Below are positions 16,179 through 24,581 of a stretch of DNA of 64,000 bases, one piece after another; position 1 is the first letter of the stretch, and each line of letters opens with the position of its first letter. Below the pieces are notes generated by a model. That model ran no database searches and had not been told where the DNA came from. It was given only the letters and a program-made list of their open reading frames with translations. Source of the DNA: Bryobacteraceae bacterium (GTDB taxonomy: Bacteria; Acidobacteriota; Terriglobia; Bryobacterales; Bryobacteraceae); the NCBI GenBank assembly GCA_025056865.1, contig JANWVO010000058.1, forward strand, positions 62,001 to 126,000. The letters run 5' to 3'. Position numbers and translations under genes: made by a program.

Positions 16179-18842
16179 GTGTTTCAGCGCACGATCCTGC
16201 CTGCTGTCCTGGCGACCCTCGCGTTGATTCCGCTGCGGGCGGAGCTGCCGCCGCTGCTCGACCGCGACCTGTTTTTCGGCGAGGTCGAAATCTCCGGCGC
16301 CCAGATCTCGCCCGACGGCCAATATGTGTCCTTCCTGAAGCCCTTTCAGGGTGCGCGCAACATCTGGGTGAAAAAGGCGGGCGAGCCCTTTTCCGCGGCG
16401 CGCCCCGTGACGGCTGAAACCAGGCGCCCCATTCCGGGCTATTTCTGGTCCCGCGACTCGAAGTACATCCTTTATGTGAAAGACCAGGACGGGGACGAGA
16501 ACTTCAACGTCTACGCCGTCAGTCCTTCCGACCCGGCGCCGGCCGGAGCCGCCGTGCCGCCCTCGCGCAACCTTTCCAATGCGAAAGGCGCGCGGACGAT
16601 CATTTACGAAGTGCCCCGCTCCGATCCCGCGCACATTTACATCGGCCTGAATGACCGCGACCCCGCCTGGCACGATCTTTACCGCCTGAATCTCGCCACC
16701 GGCGAAAAGAGCCTTCTGCGCCGCAACACGGACCGCATCACCGGCTGGGTCTTCGACCACAAGGCGCAGCCGCGCATCGCCACACGCTCGGCGGAAAACG
16801 GCGACACCGAATTCCTCCGCGTTGACGAAAAAGGCTTCACGAAAATCTATTCCTGCTCGGTGCTGGAGACCTGCCAGCCCGTGCGCTTCGATGAAACGAA
16901 TGCGAAGGTCTATTTCCTGACCAATGCCGGCGAACTCGACCTGGTGCAGCTCATGCTGATGGACCCCGCCACGGGCGCAGCCACGTTGGTCGAGAAGGAC
17001 CCGCTTGGCCGGGTGGACCTTGCCGGAACGCTATTCTCCGAGGTATCGAACCGCCTCATCGCCACCATCTACGAGGACGACCGCGAGCGGCTCTACTGGA
17101 AGGACAAGGCCTTCGAGGCCGACTACCAGTGGCTTCAGAAGCAGCTTCCCGGCTTCCGCATCAGCTTCGGCTCCCGCACCGCCGACGAATCACGGTGGAT
17201 CCTCACCGCGGCGCGCGACACGGAGCCCGGCGAAACGTATGTGTTCGACCGCAAGACCCGCCGCATCGCGCTTCAGTACCGGATCCGCGAGAAGCTGCCG
17301 CGCGAAGCGCTGGCGCCGATGAAGGTGATCCGTTACAGGTCCTCCGACGGGCTGGAAATCCCGGCGTTTCTCACTCTTCCCAAAGGCGTCGAGCCCAAAG
17401 GGCTTCCGCTCGTCGTGTTCCCGCATGGCGGGCCGTGGGCGCGCGACATCTGGGGCTACAACACGTTCCATCAGTTCCTGGCCAACCGCGGCTATGCGGT
17501 GCTGTCGCCGAATTTCCGCGGCTCCACCGGCTATGGCAAGCGCTTCCTGAACGCGGGCAACCGCCAGTGGGGCGACAGGATGCAGGACGACATCACTTGG
17601 GGCGTCCGCCATCTGGCCGGGCAGGGCATCGTGGATCCGAAACGCGTCGGCATCATGGGCGCCAGTTACGGCGGCTACGCCACCCTGGCCGGCGTCGCCT
17701 TCACGCCGGATCTCTACGCGGCCGCCGTCGCCATCGTCGCCCCATCGAACCTGATCACGCTGCTCGACTCGATCCCACCCTACTGGGAGCCGATCCGGAA
17801 GATGTTTTATGAGCGGATGGGAGATCCCAACACGCCCGAAGGCAGGCAGCAGCTCGTCCGCCAATCCCCGCTGTTTTCCGCCGGCAGGATCCGCACGCCG
17901 TTGATGGTAGTGCAGGGCGCCAACGACCCGCGCGTCAAGAAGCGCGAATCCGACCAGATCGTCATCGCGCTGCGCGACCGGAAATTCCCGGTCGAATATC
18001 TGGTGGCCGACGACGAGGGCCACGGCTTCGCCCGCCCCGTCAACAACCTGGCCATGATTGCGGCGGTGGAAAAATTCCTGGCGAAATACCTCGGCGGCCG
18101 CTATCAGGAGTCGATGCCTCCCGAAGTGGAAAAGCGCCTGAAAGAGCTGACCGTGGATCCGGCCACGGTGAAGCTGCCCGACATGCCCGCTCCCACGGCT
18201 TCCCTGCCCTCGCCCGCTGCGCCGCCCTCGGCCCGGCCTCACGTTTTTCAGGCGAAGATCGAGGCCGGCGGGCAGTCTTTTGCGGTGGAGATGCGCTCTG
18301 TGATCGAGGAAACGCCGGAGGGTTGGCGCGCCACGGACACAATGAAGACGCCGATGGGCGAGGCCACGGATACGGCGCTGCTCGAACGGGGCTCCTATAC
18401 GCTGAAGAAGCGTTCCGTCCGGCAGGGACCGGTGGAAATCGAGTTCATGGTCGACAACGGCAGGGCGCGCGGCTCGATGAAAATGGGCGGCCAGGAGCGT
18501 CCCATCGACGCAGCGCTGGATGGCCCGCTGTTTGCTGACGGCGCCGGCAGCCTCATTCTGCTGGCGTCGCTCCCGCTGGCAGAAGGCTACTCGGCCGCCT
18601 ACCGCACGCTGGACCTGCAAACGCAGAAGACGAAGCTCTTCACGCTGAAGGTGGCCGGCTCGGAAACCGTCGCCGTGCCCGCAGGAACCTTCGACTGCTG
18701 GCGCGTGGAACTGGAGCCCGCCGACGGCTCGCCCGGCAGGCAGACGCTGTACGTGGCGAAGAAGGAACGCCGCCCGGTGAAGCTGGAAGCGTCGCTGCCG
18801 CAGATGGGCGGCGCGAAGATGACGGCCGAACTCGCCCAATAA
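16179..18842 (+). CDS. S9-family prolyl-oligopeptidase-like serine peptidase with C-terminal extension
   Basis: An 887-residue exported peptidase. I start at the GTG at 16179 because AAAGGAG lies six bases before it and it begins a clean signal peptide (MFQRTILPAVLATLALIPLRA); upstream codons in frame look non-coding. An N-terminal beta-propeller (ISPDGQYVSF, WSRDSKYILYV) precedes the alpha/beta-hydrolase domain with S496 (GASYGGY), D583 (GANDPR) and H615 (EGHGF). After about residue 660 a further 220 residues resemble DUF3108-type domains (VPAGTFDCWRVEL). It likely cleaves short peptides in the periplasm. The extension is longer than in ordinary S9C enzymes. Confidence 0.9.
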   Translation: MFQRTILPAVLATLALIPLRAELPPLLDRDLFFGEVEISGAQISPDGQYVSFLKPFQGARNIWVKKAGEPFSAARPVTAETRRPIPGYFWSRDSKYILYVKDQDGDENFNVYAVSPSDPAPAGAAVPPSRNLSNAKGARTIIYEVPRSDPAHIYIGLNDRDPAWHDLYRLNLATGEKSLLRRNTDRITGWVFDHKAQPRIATRSAENGDTEFLRVDEKGFTKIYSCSVLETCQPVRFDETNAKVYFLTNAGELDLVQLMLMDPATGAATLVEKDPLGRVDLAGTLFSEVSNRLIATIYEDDRERLYWKDKAFEADYQWLQKQLPGFRISFGSRTADESRWILTAARDTEPGETYVFDRKTRRIALQYRIREKLPREALAPMKVIRYRSSDGLEIPAFLTLPKGVEPKGLPLVVFPHGGPWARDIWGYNTFHQFLANRGYAVLSPNFRGSTGYGKRFLNAGNRQWGDRMQDDITWGVRHLAGQGIVDPKRVGIMGASYGGYATLAGVAFTPDLYAAAVAIVAPSNLITLLDSIPPYWEPIRKMFYERMGDPNTPEGRQQLVRQSPLFSAGRIRTPLMVVQGANDPRVKKRESDQIVIALRDRKFPVEYLVADDEGHGFARPVNNLAMIAAVEKFLAKYLGGRYQESMPPEVEKRLKELTVDPATVKLPDMPAPTASLPSPAAPPSARPHVFQAKIEAGGQSFAVEMRSVIEETPEGWRATDTMKTPMGEATDTALLERGSYTLKKRSVRQGPVEIEFMVDNGRARGSMKMGGQERPIDAALDGPLFADGAGSLILLASLPLAEGYSAAYRTLDLQTQKTKLFTLKVAGSETVAVPAGTFDCWRVELEPADGSPGRQTLYVAKKERRPVKLEASLPQMGGAKMTAELAQ

Positions 18843-18917
18843 GCGGCGGCCGCGCCCGGAGCCGGCGCCAGAGGCTTGAATCGCGGGCCGGGCCGTGATG
18901 AGATTGTGCGCAGACCG

Positions 18918-19439
18918 ATGCGAGCCAGCCGCGCACGCGCCGGCCGCACCTATCACGCCCGCATCCTCTGTTGCGGCCGCATGGACTGGGGCGACGATGC
19001 AGTAGGGCCGCTCTGCGCCGCCGCGCTCGAGGAGCGGAAGATCCCGGCCGTGGTTCTTTCCGGCAATGCCAGCGAGCTGCTGGAAGCATGGCGCGAGGCC
19101 CGTCACGTCATTGTCGTGGATGCTCTGGTCACCGGCGCCGCGCCCGGCACGCTGCACCGCTTCGCGTGGGGAGAGGCCGCCTTCCGGCCCGAAGCGGCCC
19201 GCTGCTCGCAGCGCGGGCCGGGACTCGCGCAGGCGCTGCGCCTCGGCCTCTCGCTCCGCTGCCTGCCCGATTCGCTGGTGTTGATCGGGCTGGAAGGAGG
19301 CGACTTTGAGTGGGCCTCGACGCCTTCCCGGGAAGTGGCCGCGGCCATGCCGGCGCTGGTCGACGCCGTCGCGCGGGAGTGGCAGGCGCTGCTTCCGGCC
19401 ACTCCGGGTCCGCAAAAGGCTGCGGCGCGGCGGCCCTGA
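18918..19439 (+). CDS. hydrogenase-maturation-type peptidase (HyaD/HycI family)
   Basis: A 173-residue protein with the family pattern: ILCCGRMDWGDDAVGP, which supplies the nickel-sensing acidic residue, then VIVVDALV and a late VLIGLEGGDFEW. Family members clip the C-terminus of nickel-containing hydrogenase large subunits after metal insertion. It is at the short end and lacks the usual LGIGN opening, having CCGRMDWG instead, so it may be a diverged relative. No hydrogenase structural gene is in the window. The start is uncertain: GTG 18906 and TTG 18876 are alternatives. It is convergent with the Mrr-like gene. Confidence 0.65.
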   Translation: MRASRARAGRTYHARILCCGRMDWGDDAVGPLCAAALEERKIPAVVLSGNASELLEAWREARHVIVVDALVTGAAPGTLHRFAWGEAAFRPEAARCSQRGPGLAQALRLGLSLRCLPDSLVLIGLEGGDFEWASTPSREVAAAMPALVDAVAREWQALLPATPGPQKAAARRP

Positions 19440-19449
19440 GCGGCCGCTC

Positions 19450-20379
19450 TTACTCGGATTCGAAATAGTCCGAATCGACGCGCTTGAGCCGGTATGTCTG
19501 CACGGTCGTCACGCCGATGTCGTGATCGATCATCAGCTCGGCCAGTTGGCGGCCGACGATGAGGACGATTTTCTTCTCGATTCTCTGGACGTATTCACGG
19601 GCTTCCTGGGAGAAGCGTGAAGTGGTGATGAAGACACCTTTACGGGCGCGCGCTGCGTCAAGCGCCCCTGAGAAGTCCCGCACATCGCTGACCGACACAA
19701 CCCGGTCGCCCCAGCGCTTGGCCTGCACATAAACGATGTCAAGGCCAAGCTTGTCCTCCTTGATCATCCCATCAATGCCGCCATCGCCCGTGCGCCCTAC
19801 TGTCCTGCCAGCCTCATCAACGGAACCGCCGTAGCCCATGGCCAGGAGAAGGTCCACCACAATCTGCTCGAATTGCGCCGGACCGACGGCTCTGAGCCTC
19901 TCCAGGAGTTCTTCGAGGAGAGAATTCCTGAGCTCTGCATACGCCGATGTCAGGCGCTCCATCGGGGTCGCTTGCTCCTGCGGTTCCAGGCCAGTGCCTG
20001 TTGTGTCTGAATGAGCCTCGCTGGGGACTTGCGGCCCTGGTCTCGCGAATGCCACGAACTCGCGGAACTTCATCAGGTCCTGCTGGGTAATCCCGTCTGG
20101 ATGCTCGCGGATCAACTGCCTGCCGCGGCTGGTTATCCTGTAAAGACCCCTTTCCGTGCGCTCCAATGCACCGGCCCTGTGCAAAAAAGTCCTCGCCCAA
20201 GCCGTGCGGCTCTTGTAAACTGGCGTTCGTCCATCTGCAAGCAAAACAGCCTTGTCCTCGTCTGACAGACCGAGTTCGACTGCTACGGCATCCTGCGCCT
20301 CCTTGAGAGAATGGGGGCTGCCATCGGCAAACGCGCGCAGCGTCGGCAGAAGAAACGAAGCGAAATTAGGTAAGGCCAC
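19450..20379 (-). CDS. Mrr-like restriction endonuclease
   Basis: A 309-residue protein with a winged-helix-like N-terminal Mrr domain (about 5-95: SLKEAQDAVAVELGLSDEDK, RGLYRITSRGRQLI) and a C-terminal PD-(D/E)XK nuclease domain (about 165-290). Catalytic residues are visible in GDGGIDGMI and VYVQAKRW. Mrr-type enzymes cut modified, usually methylated, foreign DNA and need no partner methyltransferase. The start is a GTG. A near-palindrome, CCACAG-2-CTGTGG, covers the start codon (20376-20389) and may be an autoregulatory site. A solitary defence gene in an otherwise housekeeping stretch. Confidence 0.85.
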   Translation of the reverse strand: MALPNFASFLLPTLRAFADGSPHSLKEAQDAVAVELGLSDEDKAVLLADGRTPVYKSRTAWARTFLHRAGALERTERGLYRITSRGRQLIREHPDGITQQDLMKFREFVAFARPGPQVPSEAHSDTTGTGLEPQEQATPMERLTSAYAELRNSLLEELLERLRAVGPAQFEQIVVDLLLAMGYGGSVDEAGRTVGRTGDGGIDGMIKEDKLGLDIVYVQAKRWGDRVVSVSDVRDFSGALDAARARKGVFITTSRFSQEAREYVQRIEKKIVLIVGRQLAELMIDHDIGVTTVQTYRLKRVDSDYFESE

Positions 20380-20471
20380 AGCTCTGTGGACATGAGACTA
20401 CCAAATTCCCCGGCCAAGAACCATGGCGTCCGTCGCTGTGAGGGCCACCGGGGGAGAATCGCACGGAAGAT

Positions 20472-20792
20472 TCACCCCGCCGGCTCGAGAATCGCCGTCA
20501 TCGAGCCCTTCGAGCGCGGCAGGCGCGGGTCGGCGCCGTAGGCGTGAATCTGGTCGCGGGCGAATTCGGCGGCGCTGCGCTCGCAGGTCATCACGATCGT
20601 CCGGCCCGTCGTGTCCACCTCGATCGCATGCCGGAGGGCTTCGTCGACGGTCTTGAAGAAAAGCCGGCAAAGCATCTCGATGACGTAGTCGTAAGTGTGG
20701 TCGTCGTCATCGAGCAGCACCACGTGCCACAGCGGCTCGTGGGTCTCATGGCTCTTCTGTTCAACGTCAGTGCCAGGCGTGGGAAGCGCCAT
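20472..20792 (-). CDS. clpS: ClpS, ATP-dependent Clp protease adaptor
   Basis: A 106-residue protein with the ClpS core: WHVVLLDDDDHTYDYVIEML, a helix ending RHAIEVDTTGRTIVMTCE, and ERSAAEFARDQIHAYGAD. ClpS binds N-degron substrates with Leu, Phe, Trp or Tyr at the N-terminus and delivers them to ClpA or ClpC. The N-terminal tail of about 20 residues, needed for the adaptor switch, is present. It is divergent from the RidA-like gene, and both have -10-like hexamers very near the start codon. No clpA lies next to it. Confidence 0.92.
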   Translation of the reverse strand: MALPTPGTDVEQKSHETHEPLWHVVLLDDDDHTYDYVIEMLCRLFFKTVDEALRHAIEVDTTGRTIVMTCERSAAEFARDQIHAYGADPRLPRSKGSMTAILEPAG

Positions 20793-20801
20793 TGCAGGTT
20801 C

Positions 20802-20807
20802 GATATA
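20802..20807 (-). promoter_or_regulatory. -10-like TATATC close to clpS start
   Basis: Read on the minus strand, TATATC ends nine bases before the clpS ATG, so transcription would begin about three bases before it. No ribosome site would fit in such a transcript. Confidence 0.35.
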
Positions 20808-20855
20808 CCAGTGTAATCATGCGGAGAGCCGGGGGGAGGTACGGCCGACCGGCGG

Positions 20856-20861
20856 TATGAT
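20856..20861 (+). promoter_or_regulatory. -10-like TATGAT close to the RidA-like start
   Basis: TATGAT ends seven bases before the ATG at 20869, giving a predicted transcript start one base before the codon. The in-frame ATG at 20857 lies inside this hexamer and is therefore an unlikely start. Confidence 0.4.
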
Positions 20862-20868
20862 CGGGGAC

Positions 20869-21297
20869 ATGCGGAGATTTGTTGCGGTGTTTGCTCTTGC
20901 TCTGGCCCCTGCCGCCCTGATGGCGCAGAAGAAGGCTGTGGTTCCCGAAGGCGCCAAAGTCGCCGGCCCCTACACGCCCGGCATTGTCGCAGGAAACTTC
21001 CTGTTCGTCGCCGGCCAGGTCGGACGCGACAAGGACGGCAAGTATCCGGAGTCCTTCGAAGACGAAGTCCGGCAGACGCTCGAAAACGTCAAGGCCGTGC
21101 TCGACAAGGCCGGCTACACGTTCGCCGATGCCGTCTCCGTGCAGGTCCACCTGACCGATATCGCGCTGTTCGACCGCATGAACAAGGTGTACATGACCTA
21201 CTTCCCCGAGCCGCGGCCCGCGCGCACCACCGTCGGCGGCGTGCAACTGGTGGGCCCGGCGCGCGTCGAGATCACCGTCACCTGCTGGAAGAAGTAG
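20869..21297 (+). CDS. exported RidA/YjgF-family protein
   Basis: A 142-residue RidA-fold protein (GPYTPGIVAGNFLFVAGQVG, DEVRQTLENVKAVLDKAG, ARTTVGGVQLVGPARVEI) preceded by a Sec signal peptide, residues 1-20 (RRFVAVFALALAPAALMAQ). The conserved arginine of the active-site pocket is in PRPARTTV. Cytoplasmic RidA hydrolyses reactive enamines or imines from PLP enzymes; this one should act in the periplasm, where the substrate is unknown. A second in-frame ATG at 20857 would add four residues before the signal and is disfavoured by the promoter position. Confidence 0.88.
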   Translation: MRRFVAVFALALAPAALMAQKKAVVPEGAKVAGPYTPGIVAGNFLFVAGQVGRDKDGKYPESFEDEVRQTLENVKAVLDKAGYTFADAVSVQVHLTDIALFDRMNKVYMTYFPEPRPARTTVGGVQLVGPARVEITVTCWKK

Positions 21298-21306
21298 GGC
21301 GGAGGC

Positions 21307-22731
21307 TCAGCCTTCCTCGACGAACTTCCAGCCGAGCAGCGCGGCGGCGTGCTGCACGCGCGTCTTCCAGTCGCCATAAACGCTGACGCGGTGCCAGCCG
21401 AAATCCCAGCCCTCCATCAGCCGGCGCGCGTCGCGCGGCTCGGCGACAAGCTTCGTGCGGCAGGCGCGGTCTTCCTCGAGATTGTCGACGGCGCGGCTGA
21501 GGTGGAAGACGACAGTTTTTGCAGGAGCGACAAACTCCAGCGTCGAAAGCGTTTCGTTCAGCGGCAGCAGCGATCGCACGGCCGCGCCCTTGCGGTCCTC
21601 GCTATGGTCGCGGATCTCGTAGGCGCACTCCGGCCCTTCCGGTCCGTAGGGCCTCGACGGCGCCACGCAATGGGCATAGATGATCTGGTTTTTCGCCGTG
21701 TCGATGACCGGATCCGAGATGTAGCCCGGCCTGCCGGTCAGGTACGTCATCAGCAGCATGGTGGAAGCGCTGGTGAGGTCCGCCTCGCACGCGCCCACGA
21801 GCCCGTCGTTGTTCATCTGGAAGAAGCCGAGGCACGGATAGGCGAACATCTTCTGCTTGTAAAAAAGCTCGAGGCAATCGACCGCAATCGCCTGCGCGCC
21901 GTACTTTTCGAGCAGCGCCGACATGGCCAGGTACATGGCGGCGCTGTTGCGGATCTCGGCCGGCTTCGGCTCCACCACGCGGTCGGCGCGGCGGATCCAT
22001 GCCTGCGCCTGCTGCCCGGCGGCCTGTGGATCAGACCCTTTCCACAGGGCGTTCAGCTCCTCGGGAGGCACGTTGACGATGGCGCAGCCGAGGCCTGTCT
22101 GGATCGCGTCGATTGTCTTCTGCATGTCCCGCAGGGTGACCAGCAGGATCTTGGAGGCGCGCATCCGGCGAAGCGCGGCGAACGTGTTGACGGCCTCGCA
22201 GACGTCTTCGATGCGTGTGGATGAAACGCCGGTCACCGGCTTGCCGGCCCGCCGGGCGGCCGGATAGTGTCCGAGGAACGAACCCGTGCCGCCGTACAGG
22301 TCGTCGATAAGCACCGTGGGCCTGCCGCTCATCGCGATGGCGCGCGAAGCGTTGGAGGGGATCCCGAGAATGTAGACCGCATATCCGTCGAATCCCCTTC
22401 CCTCATCCGCCGCCAGCATCCTCTCGGCTTCTTCCACCCAGGCCATCGAGACGGGCTCGAACTCCACGTCCGGACAGCCGCGCTCGAGGCGGCCGAGGAT
22501 CATCCGCTTGCGCGACTCGTAATCATAGCCCTGATAAGGCCAGCCTTCCAGCTTCGGGTCGGGATGCACGAAGACGAGCCGGACCCGCGCCTTCTCCCTT
22601 GGCAGCAGGCTCCGCGCCGTGGCCCCTGCCGCACGGGCGCAGCCGCCTGCCAGCCACGCCGCGCATCCTGCGCAGGCGCCCAGAAACGATCTCCGCGATG
22701 GTTCGCCGATCCGTACAAGTCCTGTCGACAT
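21307..22731 (-). CDS. Tat-exported L-fucose/arabinose isomerase-like protein
   Basis: A 474-residue protein. The start at 22731 has GGAGGA five bases before it and opens a twin-arginine signal (PSRRSFLGACAG). The rest resembles the C-terminal half of FucI/AraA-type sugar isomerases: LVFVHPDPKLEGWPYQG, LLVTLRDMQ, FFQMNNDGLVGACEADLTSA and late MEGWDFGWHR. Known family members isomerise aldoses to ketoses with a divalent metal in the cytoplasm, so Tat export of a folded metalloprotein is unusual but common among Acidobacteria and Planctomycetes relatives. The true reaction is not determinable. Confidence 0.75.
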   Translation of the reverse strand: MSTGLVRIGEPSRRSFLGACAGCAAWLAGGCARAAGATARSLLPREKARVRLVFVHPDPKLEGWPYQGYDYESRKRMILGRLERGCPDVEFEPVSMAWVEEAERMLAADEGRGFDGYAVYILGIPSNASRAIAMSGRPTVLIDDLYGGTGSFLGHYPAARRAGKPVTGVSSTRIEDVCEAVNTFAALRRMRASKILLVTLRDMQKTIDAIQTGLGCAIVNVPPEELNALWKGSDPQAAGQQAQAWIRRADRVVEPKPAEIRNSAAMYLAMSALLEKYGAQAIAVDCLELFYKQKMFAYPCLGFFQMNNDGLVGACEADLTSASTMLLMTYLTGRPGYISDPVIDTAKNQIIYAHCVAPSRPYGPEGPECAYEIRDHSEDRKGAAVRSLLPLNETLSTLEFVAPAKTVVFHLSRAVDNLEEDRACRTKLVAEPRDARRLMEGWDFGWHRVSVYGDWKTRVQHAAALLGWKFVEEG

Positions 22732-22779
22732 GGAATCCTCCCTGGCTGAAATCCGATCCCCGAGTCTGTTTATCAGATT

Positions 22780-22812
22780 CCCGTTGCGGCGGGAAGGGGA
22801 ATCCGCAACGGG
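22780..22812. repeat. 10-bp perfect inverted repeat upstream of the isomerase-like gene
   Basis: CCCGTTGCGG and CCGCAACGGG are separated by 13 bases. It lies 49 bases upstream of the leftward start codon, just beyond an AT-rich stretch, and so could be an operator. On the plus strand it is followed by CGCTTTTCC and could also act as a weak terminator. Confidence 0.45.
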
Positions 22813-22985
22813 CGCTTTTCCGTATTCCGGCCGGGCGGCGGGCCCGGCCGCAGGGCAATGCACCCGCGCCGCGCTTCCGGGGCTCGGCCTTCACAACGGG
22901 AAGCCAGCAGAATAGGGAAATGCACATTGGGTAGTCCCGAATTCGGGCGCCTTTTTCGGCAAATTGGACACATCGGAGGTTCATC

Positions 22986-23625
22986 ATTCCCCTCATTTCG
23001 AGCAGAAACTCTGCGTGTGTCGCGCGTGCGGTGTGTCTTTCGATGCTGGCCGTGCTGGTCCCTCTTTCCGCCGCCGATCTGAAGCCCGGAACCACGGAAA
23101 TGCGAAGCTTTGGAGGAGGGCGCGTGCCTGCGCTGCTGCGGCACCGGCACGACCAAGGCTCTGGGCGGGAGCGGGAGCGGGCGTGACCGTTGCCCTGCGC
23201 CGCCGCGCGTGGCTCGCTGCGGATTTCGCTGTTGTGCCTCTGGGCCTGGACTCGGCGCCGCTCATGGATCCGCCGGAGCCGCTGGTCGGCTGGTCAGCCC
23301 GTGACAGGGTGCTGTTGTTCGACAGCAGCGTGCAGTGGGAGCCCGGCTCTCGGTCCGGGCAAGCGGTGCCGTATCTGACGGGCAGCATCGGATTCGGCCA
23401 TGCTTCCAGCGAGGGGGACGTTCTGGTGAAGCAGGGCGCGCAGGTGGGGCAGATTCGCGAGGGGGCGCGGCGCAGTTTTGTGCGGGAGGCGGCTTTGGGA
23501 TGCGCGTTTCTGTGGGCAAACAGTGGGGTCTGCGGTCGGAGGTGGCCTGATCCTCTTCTGTTGCGGCGGGCAGGACGTGACCGCGTTCCGCTTCACGGTG
23601 GGCCTGTTCTTCCAGATCCTTCGGA
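22986..23625 (+). pseudogene. decayed outer-membrane beta-barrel gene (copy 1 of 3)
   Basis: Pieces in three frames match the intact neighbours: a signal peptide (CLSMLAVLVPLSAADLKPG), then WLAADFAVVPLGL and VPYLTGSIGFGHASSEGDV in a second frame, FCAGGGFGMRVSVGKQWGLRSEV in a third, and DVTAFRFTVGLFF in the first again. Compared with copy 3 there is a one-base deletion near 23550. The initiation site is also lost. Copy 2 reads CGGAGGGTCATCATG, whereas copy 1 reads CGGAGGTTCATCATT, so the start codon has become ATT at 22986. With at least four frame changes and no start codon this cannot make the original protein. Confidence 0.75.
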
Positions 23626-23832
23626 AGCAGTCCGCGCGGGCGCGGGCCGCGTCCCACAGCCGCGGTTGCGGCCGCTGGGCCGCGGGGTGAGGACGGGGAA
23701 AGGGCTGCCCTGGCCGGCGGAAGGGATCGGCGGGGAGGACTTCTCCGGGGCGCTGGGAGGGGCGGCCGGCGCGGCGCCCGGCACCCGGAGACGGAGGAGC
23801 CAATGGCAGAGGGAGGCGGAGCCGGCCGGGGC

Positions 23833-23850
23833 TTGACAAACGGGTGTCAA
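23833..23850 (+). promoter_or_regulatory. TTGACA/TGTCAA palindrome overlapping a -35 box
   Basis: TTGACA-AACGGG-TGTCAA is a perfect inverted repeat whose left arm is also an ideal -35 hexamer. TACATA lies 18 bases downstream as a possible -10. It stands 83 bases before the ATG of the intact barrel gene and probably drives and regulates it. Confidence 0.5.
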
Positions 23851-23933
23851 CGAATTTACATACAACCGGATTCGGTTATCTAACTTTCAGACGGAGGCTG
23901 AGTCCTAAGTAATCCCCTGTTCGGAGGGTCATC

Positions 23934-24581
23934 ATGGGCAGTTCTTCAGAGTTTTGCGGCTGGCAGCGGGCGCTGTGCACGGGCCTCCTGGCGCTAGCGT
24001 CAGGATGGGGACCGCTGGGCGCGGCGGAGGTGAAACCGAAGACCGTGGAGATCTCCGGCTTTGGCGGGGGGCTGTTCTGCATGGGCTGCGACGAGGTGGG
24101 GCCGTGGGCGCTTGGGGGAGGCGGCGCAGCGGTGGCACTGAGCCAGCGCGCCTGGTTTTCAAGCGAATTTGCCTATGTGCCACTCGGCAGGTCTGAAAGA
24201 ATTGTGATCGAGCCTTCGGGAGCCGTGTCGAGGAGAACGACCCGCACGAGCGCGTTTTCGTTCGACAACGGCATCGAGCTGAATCTGGGCTCGATGCGGG
24301 GCCGCGCAGTGCCCTTTGTCCTGGCGCATTGTGTGATTGTAGGCACGTCCGTGCACAGTGACGTGACCACAAGCGGGACGCCGGGGCCTTCGCGGGACGT
24401 GGTCGATGTGGTGGGTACGAACTTTGGATTGGGCGGTGGATTTGGAGTGCGGATTTTTGCGGGTAATCGCTGGGGTCTGAAGCCGGAGTTCCGGGCCGTC
24501 TACTACCCGTTCGTGCCGCAACTGGTTGTCACGGGGCGCTTCAGTCTGGGTGTGTTTTTCCTGGTGGGTGGCCGCGAGTAG
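23934..24581 (+). CDS. outer-membrane beta-barrel protein (copy 2, intact)
   Basis: A 215-residue protein with an N-terminal signal (LCTGLLALASGWGPLGAAE) and glycine- and aromatic-rich amphipathic strands (AWFSSEFAYVPLG, GIELNLGSMRGRAVPFV, FGLGGGFGVRIFAGNRWGLKPEFRAVYYP) ending RFSLGVFFL, typical of small eight-stranded barrels. It is the only one of three neighbouring paralogues with an intact start (GGAGG six bases before the ATG) and frame. Its base composition is unusually G-rich on the coding strand compared with other plus-strand genes here. No specific function can be assigned; porin or surface-adhesion roles are possible. Confidence 0.72.
   Translation: MGSSSEFCGWQRALCTGLLALASGWGPLGAAEVKPKTVEISGFGGGLFCMGCDEVGPWALGGGGAAVALSQRAWFSSEFAYVPLGRSERIVIEPSGAVSRRTTRTSAFSFDNGIELNLGSMRGRAVPFVLAHCVIVGTSVHSDVTTSGTPGPSRDVVDVVGTNFGLGGGFGVRIFAGNRWGLKPEFRAVYYPFVPQLVVTGRFSLGVFFLVGGRE

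Noticed and set aside
22936-22947. CCCGAATTCGGG followed by a T run, as a terminator.
   Set aside because: Only a 4-bp stem with 4-base loop; an EcoRI-containing palindrome this short is weak and may be chance.
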